From Flagellimonas marinaquae (GTDB taxonomy: Bacteria > Bacteroidota > Bacteroidia > Flavobacteriales > Flavobacteriaceae), in assembly GCF_023716465.1 (NCBI RefSeq), contig NZ_CP092415.1, positions 399,001 to 463,000 of the forward strand: DNA of 64,000 nucleotides. The letters are read 5' to 3'. Positions within the stretch are counted from its first letter, which is position 1, and every line of letters starts with the position of its first letter. The notes below the pieces were generated by a model, which had not been told where the DNA came from, ran no database searches, and saw only the letters and a list, made by a program, of their open reading frames with translations. A program made the translations under genes and the position numbers. Shown one piece after another: positions 57,105 through 64,000 of this stretch.

Positions 57105-57701
57105 TTAGTTGGAGTCCGCCTTTACCCTTGCACTGCCGGGAATGGTCCCGTTTCCACAAATTAATTCCACCTTGGAGGTTTTGGGCAATCTGTCGCCCGG
57201 CTTTATATACTTCCCCTTAAACTTCATGTTGTACACCATGTCCTTGCCCAACTCATCAATATAGGTAACACGCTCCACATCCAGCCCTACGGCCTTTAGC
57301 ATAGATGCAGCATTACGTTGGGTAACCTGAATGATATCAGGTACACTTACCTTTTTATATCCTGATGGATTTACCGTAAAATAAATTTTACGGTTGGCCT
57401 TTACCTTGTTGCCAGCAGGAGGGTTTTGTTCCAAAATTGAAAATCTTGGATACTCGGGATTGTAGTTGGATGAATCCAAAACCTGATATCTGAGACCAGC
57501 TTCCTCCACTGCTTTTCGCATTTCCATAACCGACATTTTGGAGAAATCCGGCACCTCCACAAATTCCCCGTGATTGGTAGTTCCCTTGAGCCATTGCAAT
57601 GCGACGAACACCAAAACAACTATAGCTATTGCCGCCAATCCAAGTTGGATAAAAAAAGTCTTGCTCTTTAAAAAGTTGAAAAAATTCTTCATGTATTTCA
57701 C
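57105..57701 (-). CDS. PASTA-domain membrane protein
   Basis: 198 residues (MKYMKNFF start; the Met at codon 4 is equally possible). One membrane segment (about 19-37) is followed by two PASTA domains outside the cytoplasm (about 45-112, VEVPDFSKMSVMEM; and 116-190, VSVPDIIQVTQRNAASML). PASTA domains bind peptidoglycan or its fragments. No kinase domain is attached, unlike PASTA kinases. It is paired with rluD and faces ddl, a peptidoglycan-precursor gene. Confidence 0.88.
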   Translation of the reverse strand: MKYMKNFFNFLKSKTFFIQLGLAAIAIVVLVFVALQWLKGTTNHGEFVEVPDFSKMSVMEMRKAVEEAGLRYQVLDSSNYNPEYPRFSILEQNPPAGNKVKANRKIYFTVNPSGYKKVSVPDIIQVTQRNAASMLKAVGLDVERVTYIDELGKDMVYNMKFKGKYIKPGDRLPKTSKVELICGNGTIPGSARVKADSN

Positions 57702-57711
57702 CTTAACGGAA

Positions 57712-57719
57712 CAAATATA
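57712..57719 (-). promoter_or_regulatory. -7 box (TATATTTG) of the PASTA-rluD operon
   Basis: Exact TAnnTTTG match on the minus strand, very near the start codon. If used, it favours the second Met (57692) as start. No -33 box is clear. Confidence 0.35.
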
Positions 57720-57771
57720 GGAAAGCCCACCCTTTTTTCTTTATTTTGGCTTTGTGATAATTTACCGATAA

Positions 57772-58746
57772 ATGAAAAAAAACATTGCCATTATAATGGG
57801 CGGCTATTCCAGCGAACACCATATTTCCATAAAGAGCGGAAACGTGGTCCACAAATATCTGGATACAAATAAGTACAATGCCTACAGAATTATAATCACC
57901 AAAGAAAACTGGTATTATCTGGACAACACCGATGAAAGGCATACATTGGATAAATCCGATTTCAGTATAACCATTGATGGCAAAAAAATTCTTTTTGATT
58001 GTGTTTTCAACGCAATACACGGCACTCCTGGCGAAGATGGACTAATGCAGGCCTATTTTGAACTTTTGGGCATTCCGCAGACATCCTGCAACCATTATGA
58101 GGCTGCACTCACCTTTAACAAACGAGATCTTTTGAGCGCTTTGAAACCCTATGGAATCCCTAGTGCCACTTCCTTTTTTGTGAACAAAGGCCAGACCATC
58201 GACGAAAATGCCATTGTAGAAAAAGTTGGGCTACCTTGTTTTGTTAAAGCCAATAGGGCCGGGAGTAGCTATGGCGTATCCAAGGTCCACAAAAAAGAGG
58301 ATCTAAACCAAGCCATTGCCAATGCCTTCAAGGAAGATCACCAGATCATTATAGAATCCTTTTTGGATGGCACAGAAGTTTCCGTCGGGGTAATCACCTA
58401 TAATAAAAAGGTTACCGTATTGCCGGCCACAGAAATTATTTCTGAAAACGATTTCTTCGATTTCGAAGCTAAATATATGGGCAAATCACAAGAAATAACT
58501 CCAGCCCGTATTTCCGAAAAACAAGAGAAGAACGTTAGACAGTTGGCCGAATTTATTTATACGACCTTGGGACTAAAAGGGTATACCCGAAGTGAATTTA
58601 TCTTTATCGGTGATGTACCCCATTTATTGGAGATAAACACAACCCCCGGACTAACGGAGGAAAGTTTATTGCCGCAACAGGCGAAAACTGCGGGCATCTC
58701 CCTTGAATCGCTTTTTGATAGCGCCATTGTTGAAGCTTTGCGATAG
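57772..58746 (+). CDS. ddl: D-alanine--D-alanine ligase
   Basis: 324 residues. GGYSSEHHISIKSGN at the N-terminus, the ATP-grasp region with VKANRAGSSYGVSKV and the Mg-binding FLDGTEVSVGV, and the C-terminal LLEINTTPGLTEESL identify it. It makes the D-Ala-D-Ala of peptidoglycan. It is divergent from the PASTA gene with a 70-nt intergenic region. Confidence 0.96.
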   Translation: MKKNIAIIMGGYSSEHHISIKSGNVVHKYLDTNKYNAYRIIITKENWYYLDNTDERHTLDKSDFSITIDGKKILFDCVFNAIHGTPGEDGLMQAYFELLGIPQTSCNHYEAALTFNKRDLLSALKPYGIPSATSFFVNKGQTIDENAIVEKVGLPCFVKANRAGSSYGVSKVHKKEDLNQAIANAFKEDHQIIIESFLDGTEVSVGVITYNKKVTVLPATEIISENDFFDFEAKYMGKSQEITPARISEKQEKNVRQLAEFIYTTLGLKGYTRSEFIFIGDVPHLLEINTTPGLTEESLLPQQAKTAGISLESLFDSAIVEALR

Positions 58747-58778
58747 AAACCGTATTTTTAAAAACCTTATACCACACC

Positions 58779-59237
58779 ATGAAACGCGCATTGTTCCCTG
58801 GGTCTTTTGACCCACTCACATTAGGCCATTATGATATTATAAAAAGAGGAGTCACCCTTTTTGACGAATTGGTAATTGCCATAGGTATAAATGCCGACAA
58901 AAAATATATGTTCTCCTTGGAGGAACGAGTTCGGTTTATCGAGGAAGCGTTCAAGGATGAACCAAAAATCAAAGTGACCACCTACCAAGGTATGACGGTC
59001 GACTTTTGCAAGAAAATAGATGCCACGTTTATATTGCGGGGATTGCGGAACCCGGCGGATTTTGAGTTTGAAAAAGCAATTGCACATACCAACCGCAAGT
59101 TATCGGAAATAGAAACTGTTTTTCTATTGACCTCCTCCGGAAAGTCCTTCATAAGCTCTTCCATTGTGCGGGATGTTATCAGGAATGGTGGGGATTACTC
59201 AGGATTGGTACCCGAAACGGTCATGGTAAAACCATAA
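58779..59237 (+). CDS. coaD: Pantetheine-phosphate adenylyltransferase
   Basis: 152 residues. FPGSFDPLTLGHYDII holds the HIGH-like nucleotidyltransferase motif, and FISSSIVRDVIRNGGD the C-terminal ISSS motif. RGLRNPADFEFE is also characteristic. It makes dephospho-CoA, the penultimate CoA step. It lies 32 nt after ddl, a common pair in Bacteroidota. Confidence 0.97.
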   Translation: MKRALFPGSFDPLTLGHYDIIKRGVTLFDELVIAIGINADKKYMFSLEERVRFIEEAFKDEPKIKVTTYQGMTVDFCKKIDATFILRGLRNPADFEFEKAIAHTNRKLSEIETVFLLTSSGKSFISSSIVRDVIRNGGDYSGLVPETVMVKP

Positions 59238-59428
59238 ATTTCACGATTTCAGGGGGAACAAACCTATTTAAGTCTTTTCTTACAATTTATTTTTAGATGA
59301 AACATTGTCCATTCAGGATAACACAACACTTTGGGACAGTTTCACAACAATAAATCAATTAGATAAGCCAATAATTTTACATTGGCATCAATTAATAATA
59401 GCATAATGTTTTAAACCTTCCCCCGAGT

Positions 59429-61255
59429 TTGAAAACAGTTAAAAGAATCGACCAGTTTTACTTATTGAAGCAATTGCCCTCGGCAACCGCGCTTCTTGAT
59501 CAAAAAGGCATTTTGCTGGATGCATCCAGTGCTTGGCTCGATATTTTTGGATTGCCCCCACAGGACAACACCTCCAATACCAATGTTTTTTCCCTTTACA
59601 AAGAGATTCTGGATCTAGAGCTGCGACTGGCAGAACAAAAATCGTTCACATTAGAGCACCAATTGGAAAACCCAGCGGGCATCCGGTACCTAAAAAGTAG
59701 TTTTGCCCCCTGGTTCGATGATAAGGAGAATGTGATCGGTGCCATAATCCAGACCGACGATATTACATCAGAAGTAAAAAAAGAAGAAGAGATCAAATGG
59801 CTGAACACCATTTTGGACACCAAAATGGAAGTATCGCACACTGGTTGGTGGGAGTTTGATGTGATAAAGGAGGAACTTACTTGGTGCAAAGAGACCAAGC
59901 GTATTCACCAAGTTCCCGACTGTTTTCAGCCCACCACGATAGAAGCCATCGATTTTTACAAAACAGGATACAGCCAGAACAAGATTTCTATGCTTTTCCA
60001 TAACTCCATAGTCAATCATCAACCATTTGATGCCAAAGTAGTATTGGTAACTTTTGAAGGCGAAGAAAGATGGGTTCGGGTGACCGGCAAACCAGTTCTT
60101 AAGAATGGAGAAGCCATTAAGATATATGGAACCCTTAAAGATATTCACGAAAAAGTGTTGGCCGAAACCAAGGTCCAGGAGCACCAACAACTTTTAACTA
60201 CCTTGGTGGACAGTCTTCCGCTGAACGTTTATGTGAAAGACTTGAACACCAGAAAAATACTGGTCAACAAAAGCGAATGTAACTATCTGGGCAAAACAGC
60301 AGAGGAAATTATCGGAACCACCGATTTTGACCAATACGATGAGGAAACTGCCAAAATTTCGAGGGAAGAGGACCTTAATGTTATGAAGAACCTCACCCCT
60401 ATCATCGGAAAAGAGACAGTAAGCATATTACATGGTAAAACCACCAATTACTTAACCTCAAAAATCCCTTATTTTGACCTAGAAGGCAAGGTCTGTGGAC
60501 TTATAGGGGTCAGTTTGGACATTACCCCCATGAAAAGAAAGGAGGAGCAATTGCGGGATTTGATCAAGGTTACTTCCCTGCAAAACCAGAAACTTATCAG
60601 TTTTGCACATATTGTTTCCCATAATTTAAGGTCCCACTCCGCTAATTTTTCCATGCTCTTGGAGTTTTTAAACGCTGAGAACGATCCAGAGGAACGGCAA
60701 GGCATTATAAAAATGTTATCGCAGGCCTCGGACAATTTATTGGAAACTTTGGGCAACCTAAACGAGGTCGTGGACATTAACACAAAAACCTCTGAGACCA
60801 AAAAACCATTGAACCTAAGGCGTAATATCATCAATGTTTTACAAAACCTATCCGCCTTATTGCAAAAGAACGGCTCTCATGTAATCAATAATGTCGCGGA
60901 GAACATTCAAGTAAATTGTGTTCCGGCCTATCTGGACAGCATTATTTTAAATCTTGTTTCCAATGCCGTCAAATACAAAAGTGAGAACAGGGAATCCTTG
61001 ATCACAATAGACGCGGTCCAGTCCAAAGAGGGCGTGCTGTTGAGCATATCGGATAACGGGATCGGGATAAATCTGGAAAAATACGGGGACAAAGTTTTCG
61101 GCATGTACAAAACCTTTCACAATAGAAAAGATGCCAAAGGTTTTGGGCTATACCTTGTAAAAAATCAAATAGAAGCCATGGGCGGAAGTATAACAGTGCA
61201 AAGTGAGGTAGATAAAGGCACTACATTTAATGTGTATTTTAATGAAGAAAGTTAG
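59429..61255 (+). CDS. PAS-domain sensor histidine kinase
   Basis: 608 residues from a TTG at 59429; no better start is in frame, and the first PAS domain begins at about residue 12 (LPSATALLDQKGILLDAS). Three PAS domains (about 12-120, 140-240, 250-368) are followed by a HisKA segment with ISFAHIVSHNLRSHSANF, where H398 is the likely phosphoacceptor. A HATPase domain follows (N-box LVSNAVKYK, G1 DNGIGI, G2 KGFGLYLVKNQIEAMGG). No membrane segment is seen, so sensing is cytoplasmic. It overlaps its response regulator by 14 nt. Confidence 0.92.
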   Translation: MKTVKRIDQFYLLKQLPSATALLDQKGILLDASSAWLDIFGLPPQDNTSNTNVFSLYKEILDLELRLAEQKSFTLEHQLENPAGIRYLKSSFAPWFDDKENVIGAIIQTDDITSEVKKEEEIKWLNTILDTKMEVSHTGWWEFDVIKEELTWCKETKRIHQVPDCFQPTTIEAIDFYKTGYSQNKISMLFHNSIVNHQPFDAKVVLVTFEGEERWVRVTGKPVLKNGEAIKIYGTLKDIHEKVLAETKVQEHQQLLTTLVDSLPLNVYVKDLNTRKILVNKSECNYLGKTAEEIIGTTDFDQYDEETAKISREEDLNVMKNLTPIIGKETVSILHGKTTNYLTSKIPYFDLEGKVCGLIGVSLDITPMKRKEEQLRDLIKVTSLQNQKLISFAHIVSHNLRSHSANFSMLLEFLNAENDPEERQGIIKMLSQASDNLLETLGNLNEVVDINTKTSETKKPLNLRRNIINVLQNLSALLQKNGSHVINNVAENIQVNCVPAYLDSIILNLVSNAVKYKSENRESLITIDAVQSKEGVLLSISDNGIGINLEKYGDKVFGMYKTFHNRKDAKGFGLYLVKNQIEAMGGSITVQSEVDKGTTFNVYFNEES

Positions 61256-61655
61256 TTGTATTTTTATAGTGGACGACGATCCAATTACCGTATTTGGTAT
61301 AAAAAGAATGTTGAAATCCGCGGTGGAATGTAACGATATCCAGATTTTCCAAAATGGATTGGAGGCCCAAGAAGCTTACAAAGAACGGATGGAAAAAGGA
61401 TTGGCCGCGCCCAATGTAATCTTTTTGGATATCAACATGCCCATAATGGATGGATGGGAGTTCCTTGAAGCTTTGATAAATACCGATCCAAAAGAACATA
61501 TTACAGTAAATATGATTACTTCTTCCATAGACCCCTTGGACTATAAAAAATGGAACGGCTTTAAAAACAGGTGCCCGTTCAACCTCAATTTTAAGAACAA
61601 ACCGATCTTTAAAATTGAAAGCAACGAACTTGGCTTCATCGAGATAGCCTCATAA
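61242..61655 (+). CDS. Single-domain response regulator
   Basis: 137 residues from the ATG at 61242 (MKKVSCIFIVDDDP), overlapping the kinase by 14 nt. Acidic DDD (11-13), phosphorylated D63 in FLDINMPIMDGW, the switch Ser near 94 (MITSSIDP) and the conserved Lys in FKNKPI are seen. There is no output domain. Flavobacteria have many such Rcp-like regulators that pass signals by protein contacts. Its partner is the kinase just upstream. Confidence 0.93.
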   Translation: MKKVSCIFIVDDDPITVFGIKRMLKSAVECNDIQIFQNGLEAQEAYKERMEKGLAAPNVIFLDINMPIMDGWEFLEALINTDPKEHITVNMITSSIDPLDYKKWNGFKNRCPFNLNFKNKPIFKIESNELGFIEIAS

Positions 61656-61669
61656 ACTATAATATTCTG

Positions 61670-61677
61670 TATTTTTG
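61670..61677 (+). promoter_or_regulatory. -7 box (TATTTTTG) before the M14 peptidase gene
   Basis: Exact TAnnTTTG match 45 nt before the TTG start at 61722. No -33 box lies at the right spacing. Confidence 0.35.
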
Positions 61678-61721
61678 GCACAAACCAGCACTTAATGGTG
61701 CCTTAACGTTCCCGAAATATT

Positions 61722-63494
61722 TTGAAGCACTTAGTACTCTTTTTGGCCCTAGTTCTTTTTATCTCCTGCGAATCGGAAACACAGGACGAAAAATCTTCTT
61801 ACCCTACCCACTTTGAACTGTCGGACGGGAAGGAAACGGCAACCTATCAACAAACTATCGATTATTACATTCGACTCGCGAAGGAATTTCCCGAAATCAA
61901 CTTGCACACCATAGGCACAACGGACAGTGGTTATCCTTTGCACATGGTCACCTATAATCCTGATGGAGATTTTAATTACGAGAATATTCGGAAGGAAAAA
62001 ACCATCATACTTATAAATAATGGAATCCATCCCGGAGAGAGCGATGGAATCGATGCCACCATGATGCTTTACAGAGATTTTGCCACCGGAGAATTAAACC
62101 TGCCCCAAAAAACGGTCTTGGTAACCATTCCCATATACAATATCGGCGGCTCACTCAATAGAAATTCAACCACAAGGGCCAACCAAAACGGACCTGAAGA
62201 ATACGGCTTTCGAGGTAATGCACAGAACTACGATCTTAATAGGGACTTTGTAAAAATGGATACTCAGAACGCTAAAACGTTCGCGCAAATTTTCCACATG
62301 GTAAAACCCGACGTTTTTATAGACAACCATGTAAGTAACGGTGCAGATTACCAATATACCCTAACGCACCTTTTTACCCAGCACAACAAGCTTGGTGGAA
62401 AAATGGGCCAGTACCTGCACAAAACCTTAATGCCAAACCTAGAAGATTCGTTATCGGATAAAGAATGGGACATAACCCCCTACGTGAACGTTTTTAACAC
62501 ACCGCCAGAGATGGGGTTCAGTCAATTTATGGACCACCCAAGGTATTCCACCGGCTACACCACACTTTGGAGCACATTGGGGCTCATGGTAGAAACCCAT
62601 ATGCTAAAACCATACAAACAACGTGTAGAAGGCACCTATGATCTAATGCACAGCCTTATAGAAATCGTGGAGGCTGAGCACGAGAACATAAGAACAGTTC
62701 GCAAAGAAACTTTGGAGAACAATCTGGAACTCTCCGAATATTACTTTAATTGGGCAGTGGATACGACCCAGACCTCTATTCTAAATTTTAAGGGATACGA
62801 GGCGGAAACCCTTGTTAGCGAAGTCACCGGCCTACCAAGATTAAAATACAATCGGGAAAAACCCTTTACCAAAGAGACCGTATACATGGACCACTATTAT
62901 CCCGTGGATACCGTTATCGTTCCTGCCGCATACATTGTAAAGAAAAGTTGGAAAAAGGTAATAGAGCGATTGGATGCCAATAAAATACAATACACACCAT
63001 TAAAAAAGGACACCACATTGTCCGTTGAAGCCTATAAAATCACTGGTTACGATACCCGTAGAGCACCATACGAAGGGCACTACCTCCACTCCAACACCAA
63101 AGTAGAGGCCAAGACAAAGCAAGTTCAGTTTAGGGAAGGAGACATATTGGTCCCAACCCAACAGCCGGGCATTCGTTATTTACTGGAAACTTTGGAACCA
63201 CAAGGTGCGGATTCTTTTTTTAATTGGAACTTTTTCGATACGGTTCTTCAACGCAAAGAAGGATTTTCCCCTTATGTTTTTGAAGACGTTGCCTTGGAAA
63301 TGCTCCAAAAAGATTCTATTCTATTACAGGAGTTTGAGACCAAAAAAGAAGGAGACCTCAATTTTGCCAATAACTGGTATGCGCAACTTAATTGGATTTT
63401 TGAACGTTCGGAATATTTTGAAGAAGCCTACCTTGCCTATCCCATTTATCGTATAGAAAAAAATAGCGATGCGTCAAGATTGCTTCCTAAATAA
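61722..63494 (+). CDS. M14-family zinc carboxypeptidase lipoprotein
   Basis: 590 residues from a TTG at 61722, which places a lipoprotein signal exactly at the N-terminus (LVLFISC, Cys16). The M14 zinc ligands are H103 and E106 (GIHPGE) and H203 (DNHVSNG); the catalytic Glu is probably E291 (GLMVETHM). The C-terminal 280 residues form a further beta-rich domain without a clear name. It should cleave C-terminal residues or peptidoglycan peptides at the cell surface. Confidence 0.88.
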   Translation: MKHLVLFLALVLFISCESETQDEKSSYPTHFELSDGKETATYQQTIDYYIRLAKEFPEINLHTIGTTDSGYPLHMVTYNPDGDFNYENIRKEKTIILINNGIHPGESDGIDATMMLYRDFATGELNLPQKTVLVTIPIYNIGGSLNRNSTTRANQNGPEEYGFRGNAQNYDLNRDFVKMDTQNAKTFAQIFHMVKPDVFIDNHVSNGADYQYTLTHLFTQHNKLGGKMGQYLHKTLMPNLEDSLSDKEWDITPYVNVFNTPPEMGFSQFMDHPRYSTGYTTLWSTLGLMVETHMLKPYKQRVEGTYDLMHSLIEIVEAEHENIRTVRKETLENNLELSEYYFNWAVDTTQTSILNFKGYEAETLVSEVTGLPRLKYNREKPFTKETVYMDHYYPVDTVIVPAAYIVKKSWKKVIERLDANKIQYTPLKKDTTLSVEAYKITGYDTRRAPYEGHYLHSNTKVEAKTKQVQFREGDILVPTQQPGIRYLLETLEPQGADSFFNWNFFDTVLQRKEGFSPYVFEDVALEMLQKDSILLQEFETKKEGDLNFANNWYAQLNWIFERSEYFEEAYLAYPIYRIEKNSDASRLLPK

Positions 63495-64000
63495 ACGGCC
63501 AATCCTCAAACAGAATCTTAATGTTATGGTAAGAATTTTTTAAAGCCTTTTTGGTCTTTCGGGGGCCCTTCCATTTCACTTTTTTGATTCCTTCGGACTT
63601 TTCCGCCACTAATTTGCCGGCATAATCGGTGGACATAATAAACCAGTGCGTCTGCTTTAAACGATACTCTCCGTTTCTTTTAAAAACATGAAAAGTTGTA
63701 CGTAAAAACCGTTCAATCTTTAGATTTTGCACGCCGGTCTCTTCCTCTACTTCACGTATTGCGGCATTTTCTATGGACTCTCCTTTATCCACTTTTCCTT
63801 TGGGCAAATCCCACTTTCCGTTTCTAAAAATAAATAGGACCTTACCTTTCTTATTGATCACAAAACCACCACCAGCGACCACTACAGGGATTTTATGCAT
63901 AAAAAGCTTTAGGATCTCCGTTTCATCCGGATGGTACAGATAGGCCTTCCTTATCTTCTTTTTGGACAAAAGTCTGATGGCCTCAACGATCGAATCACCA
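63487..64000 (-). CDS. NUDIX hydrolase, N-terminus beyond the window
   Basis: The frame stays open from the stop at 63487 to the window edge. Residues upstream of a TTG at 63969 (DSIVEAIRLL) look like normal family sequence, so the true start is outside and this entry is partial. The Nudix box GKVDKGESIENAAIREVEEETG is intact apart from its first residues, and RNGKWDLPKGK precedes it. The family in flavobacteria has an extra N-terminal segment of about 50 residues ending KAYLYHPDE. The substrate is unknown. It overlaps the end of the convergent M14 gene by 8 nt. Confidence 0.88.
   Translation of the reverse strand, partial: GDSIVEAIRLLSKKKIRKAYLYHPDETEILKLFMHKIPVVVAGGGFVINKKGKVLFIFRNGKWDLPKGKVDKGESIENAAIREVEEETGVQNLKIERFLRTTFHVFKRNGEYRLKQTHWFIMSTDYAGKLVAEKSEGIKKVKWKGPRKTKKALKNSYHNIKILFEDWPFI

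Noticed and set aside
57103..57159. Longer start for RluD
   Set aside because: It would overlap the PASTA gene; the ATG at 57102 directly after that stop is preferred.
59238..59428. Small RNA or promoter between coaD and the PAS kinase
   Set aside because: A/T-rich sequence without a good promoter pair or terminator; nothing could be supported.

Overview
The window is a chromosomal segment of a marine-type member of the Flavobacteriaceae (Bacteroidota). This rests on a T9SS/gliding-type adhesin with a CHU_C sorting domain, PorP/SprF and PorE-like genes, a SusD-family lipoprotein, DUF2851 and DUF3467 genes, promoter boxes of the TTTG/TAnnTTTG type, tRNA genes without encoded CCA, and a bS21 gene with a strong Shine-Dalgarno site. 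The genus cannot be fixed from the sequence alone; a Muricauda/Flagellimonas-like organism is a reasonable guess.

Region 1 (1-13.6 kb, minus strand) is a cell-surface locus. A 1210-residue adhesin with thrombospondin-3-type and Ig-like repeats and a C-terminal CHU_C domain is followed by porP/sprF and a PorE-like TPR/PD40/CRD/OmpA protein. A strong terminator follows, and then a giant 2186-residue repetitive protein whose stalk is made of Asn-rich heptads like those of trimeric fibres.

Region 2 (13.9-31.3 kb) is the information-processing core. It holds prfC, a small membrane protein, DUF3467, and on the minus strand a long tRNA/translation/transcription cluster read as tRNA-Thr, Tyr, Gly, Thr, tuf, tRNA-Trp, secE, nusG, rplK, rplA, rplJ, rplL, rpoB, rpoC. 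Upstream of it lie hpf, xerC and rpsU.

Region 3 (31.4-39.7 kb, minus) is metabolic and envelope housekeeping: an acyl-CoA dehydrogenase, an HhH protein, an alanine:cation symporter with an unusual periplasmic N-terminal extension, a K+ channel with RCK domains, PspC, DUF2851, rhodanese and two thioredoxin-fold proteins. A divergent MarR-nitroreductase-YceI operon follows at 39.87-41.56 kb, with a palindrome in front of marR.

Region 4 (41.64-48.45 kb, plus) is a complete trpEGDCFBA operon. It is preceded by an 18-codon leader peptide carrying three consecutive Trp codons and an intrinsic terminator, with a competing antiterminator pairing. Degenerate copies of an interspersed palindromic repeat lie in two spacers and, in frame, inside trpF.

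Region 5 (48.5-64 kb) carries an M20 peptidase, a uracil-DNA-glycosylase-superfamily protein, an orphan SusD-like lipoprotein, ppc, yaaA, rluD with a PASTA protein, ddl, coaD, a PAS histidine kinase with a single-domain response regulator, an M14 peptidase lipoprotein and a NUDIX hydrolase that runs off the right edge.

The signals most worth a second look are the giant fibre-like protein in its T9SS-type locus, the trp attenuator with its apparently leaderless leader peptide, the repeat that has become coding sequence in trpF, and the rpsU Shine-Dalgarno site.
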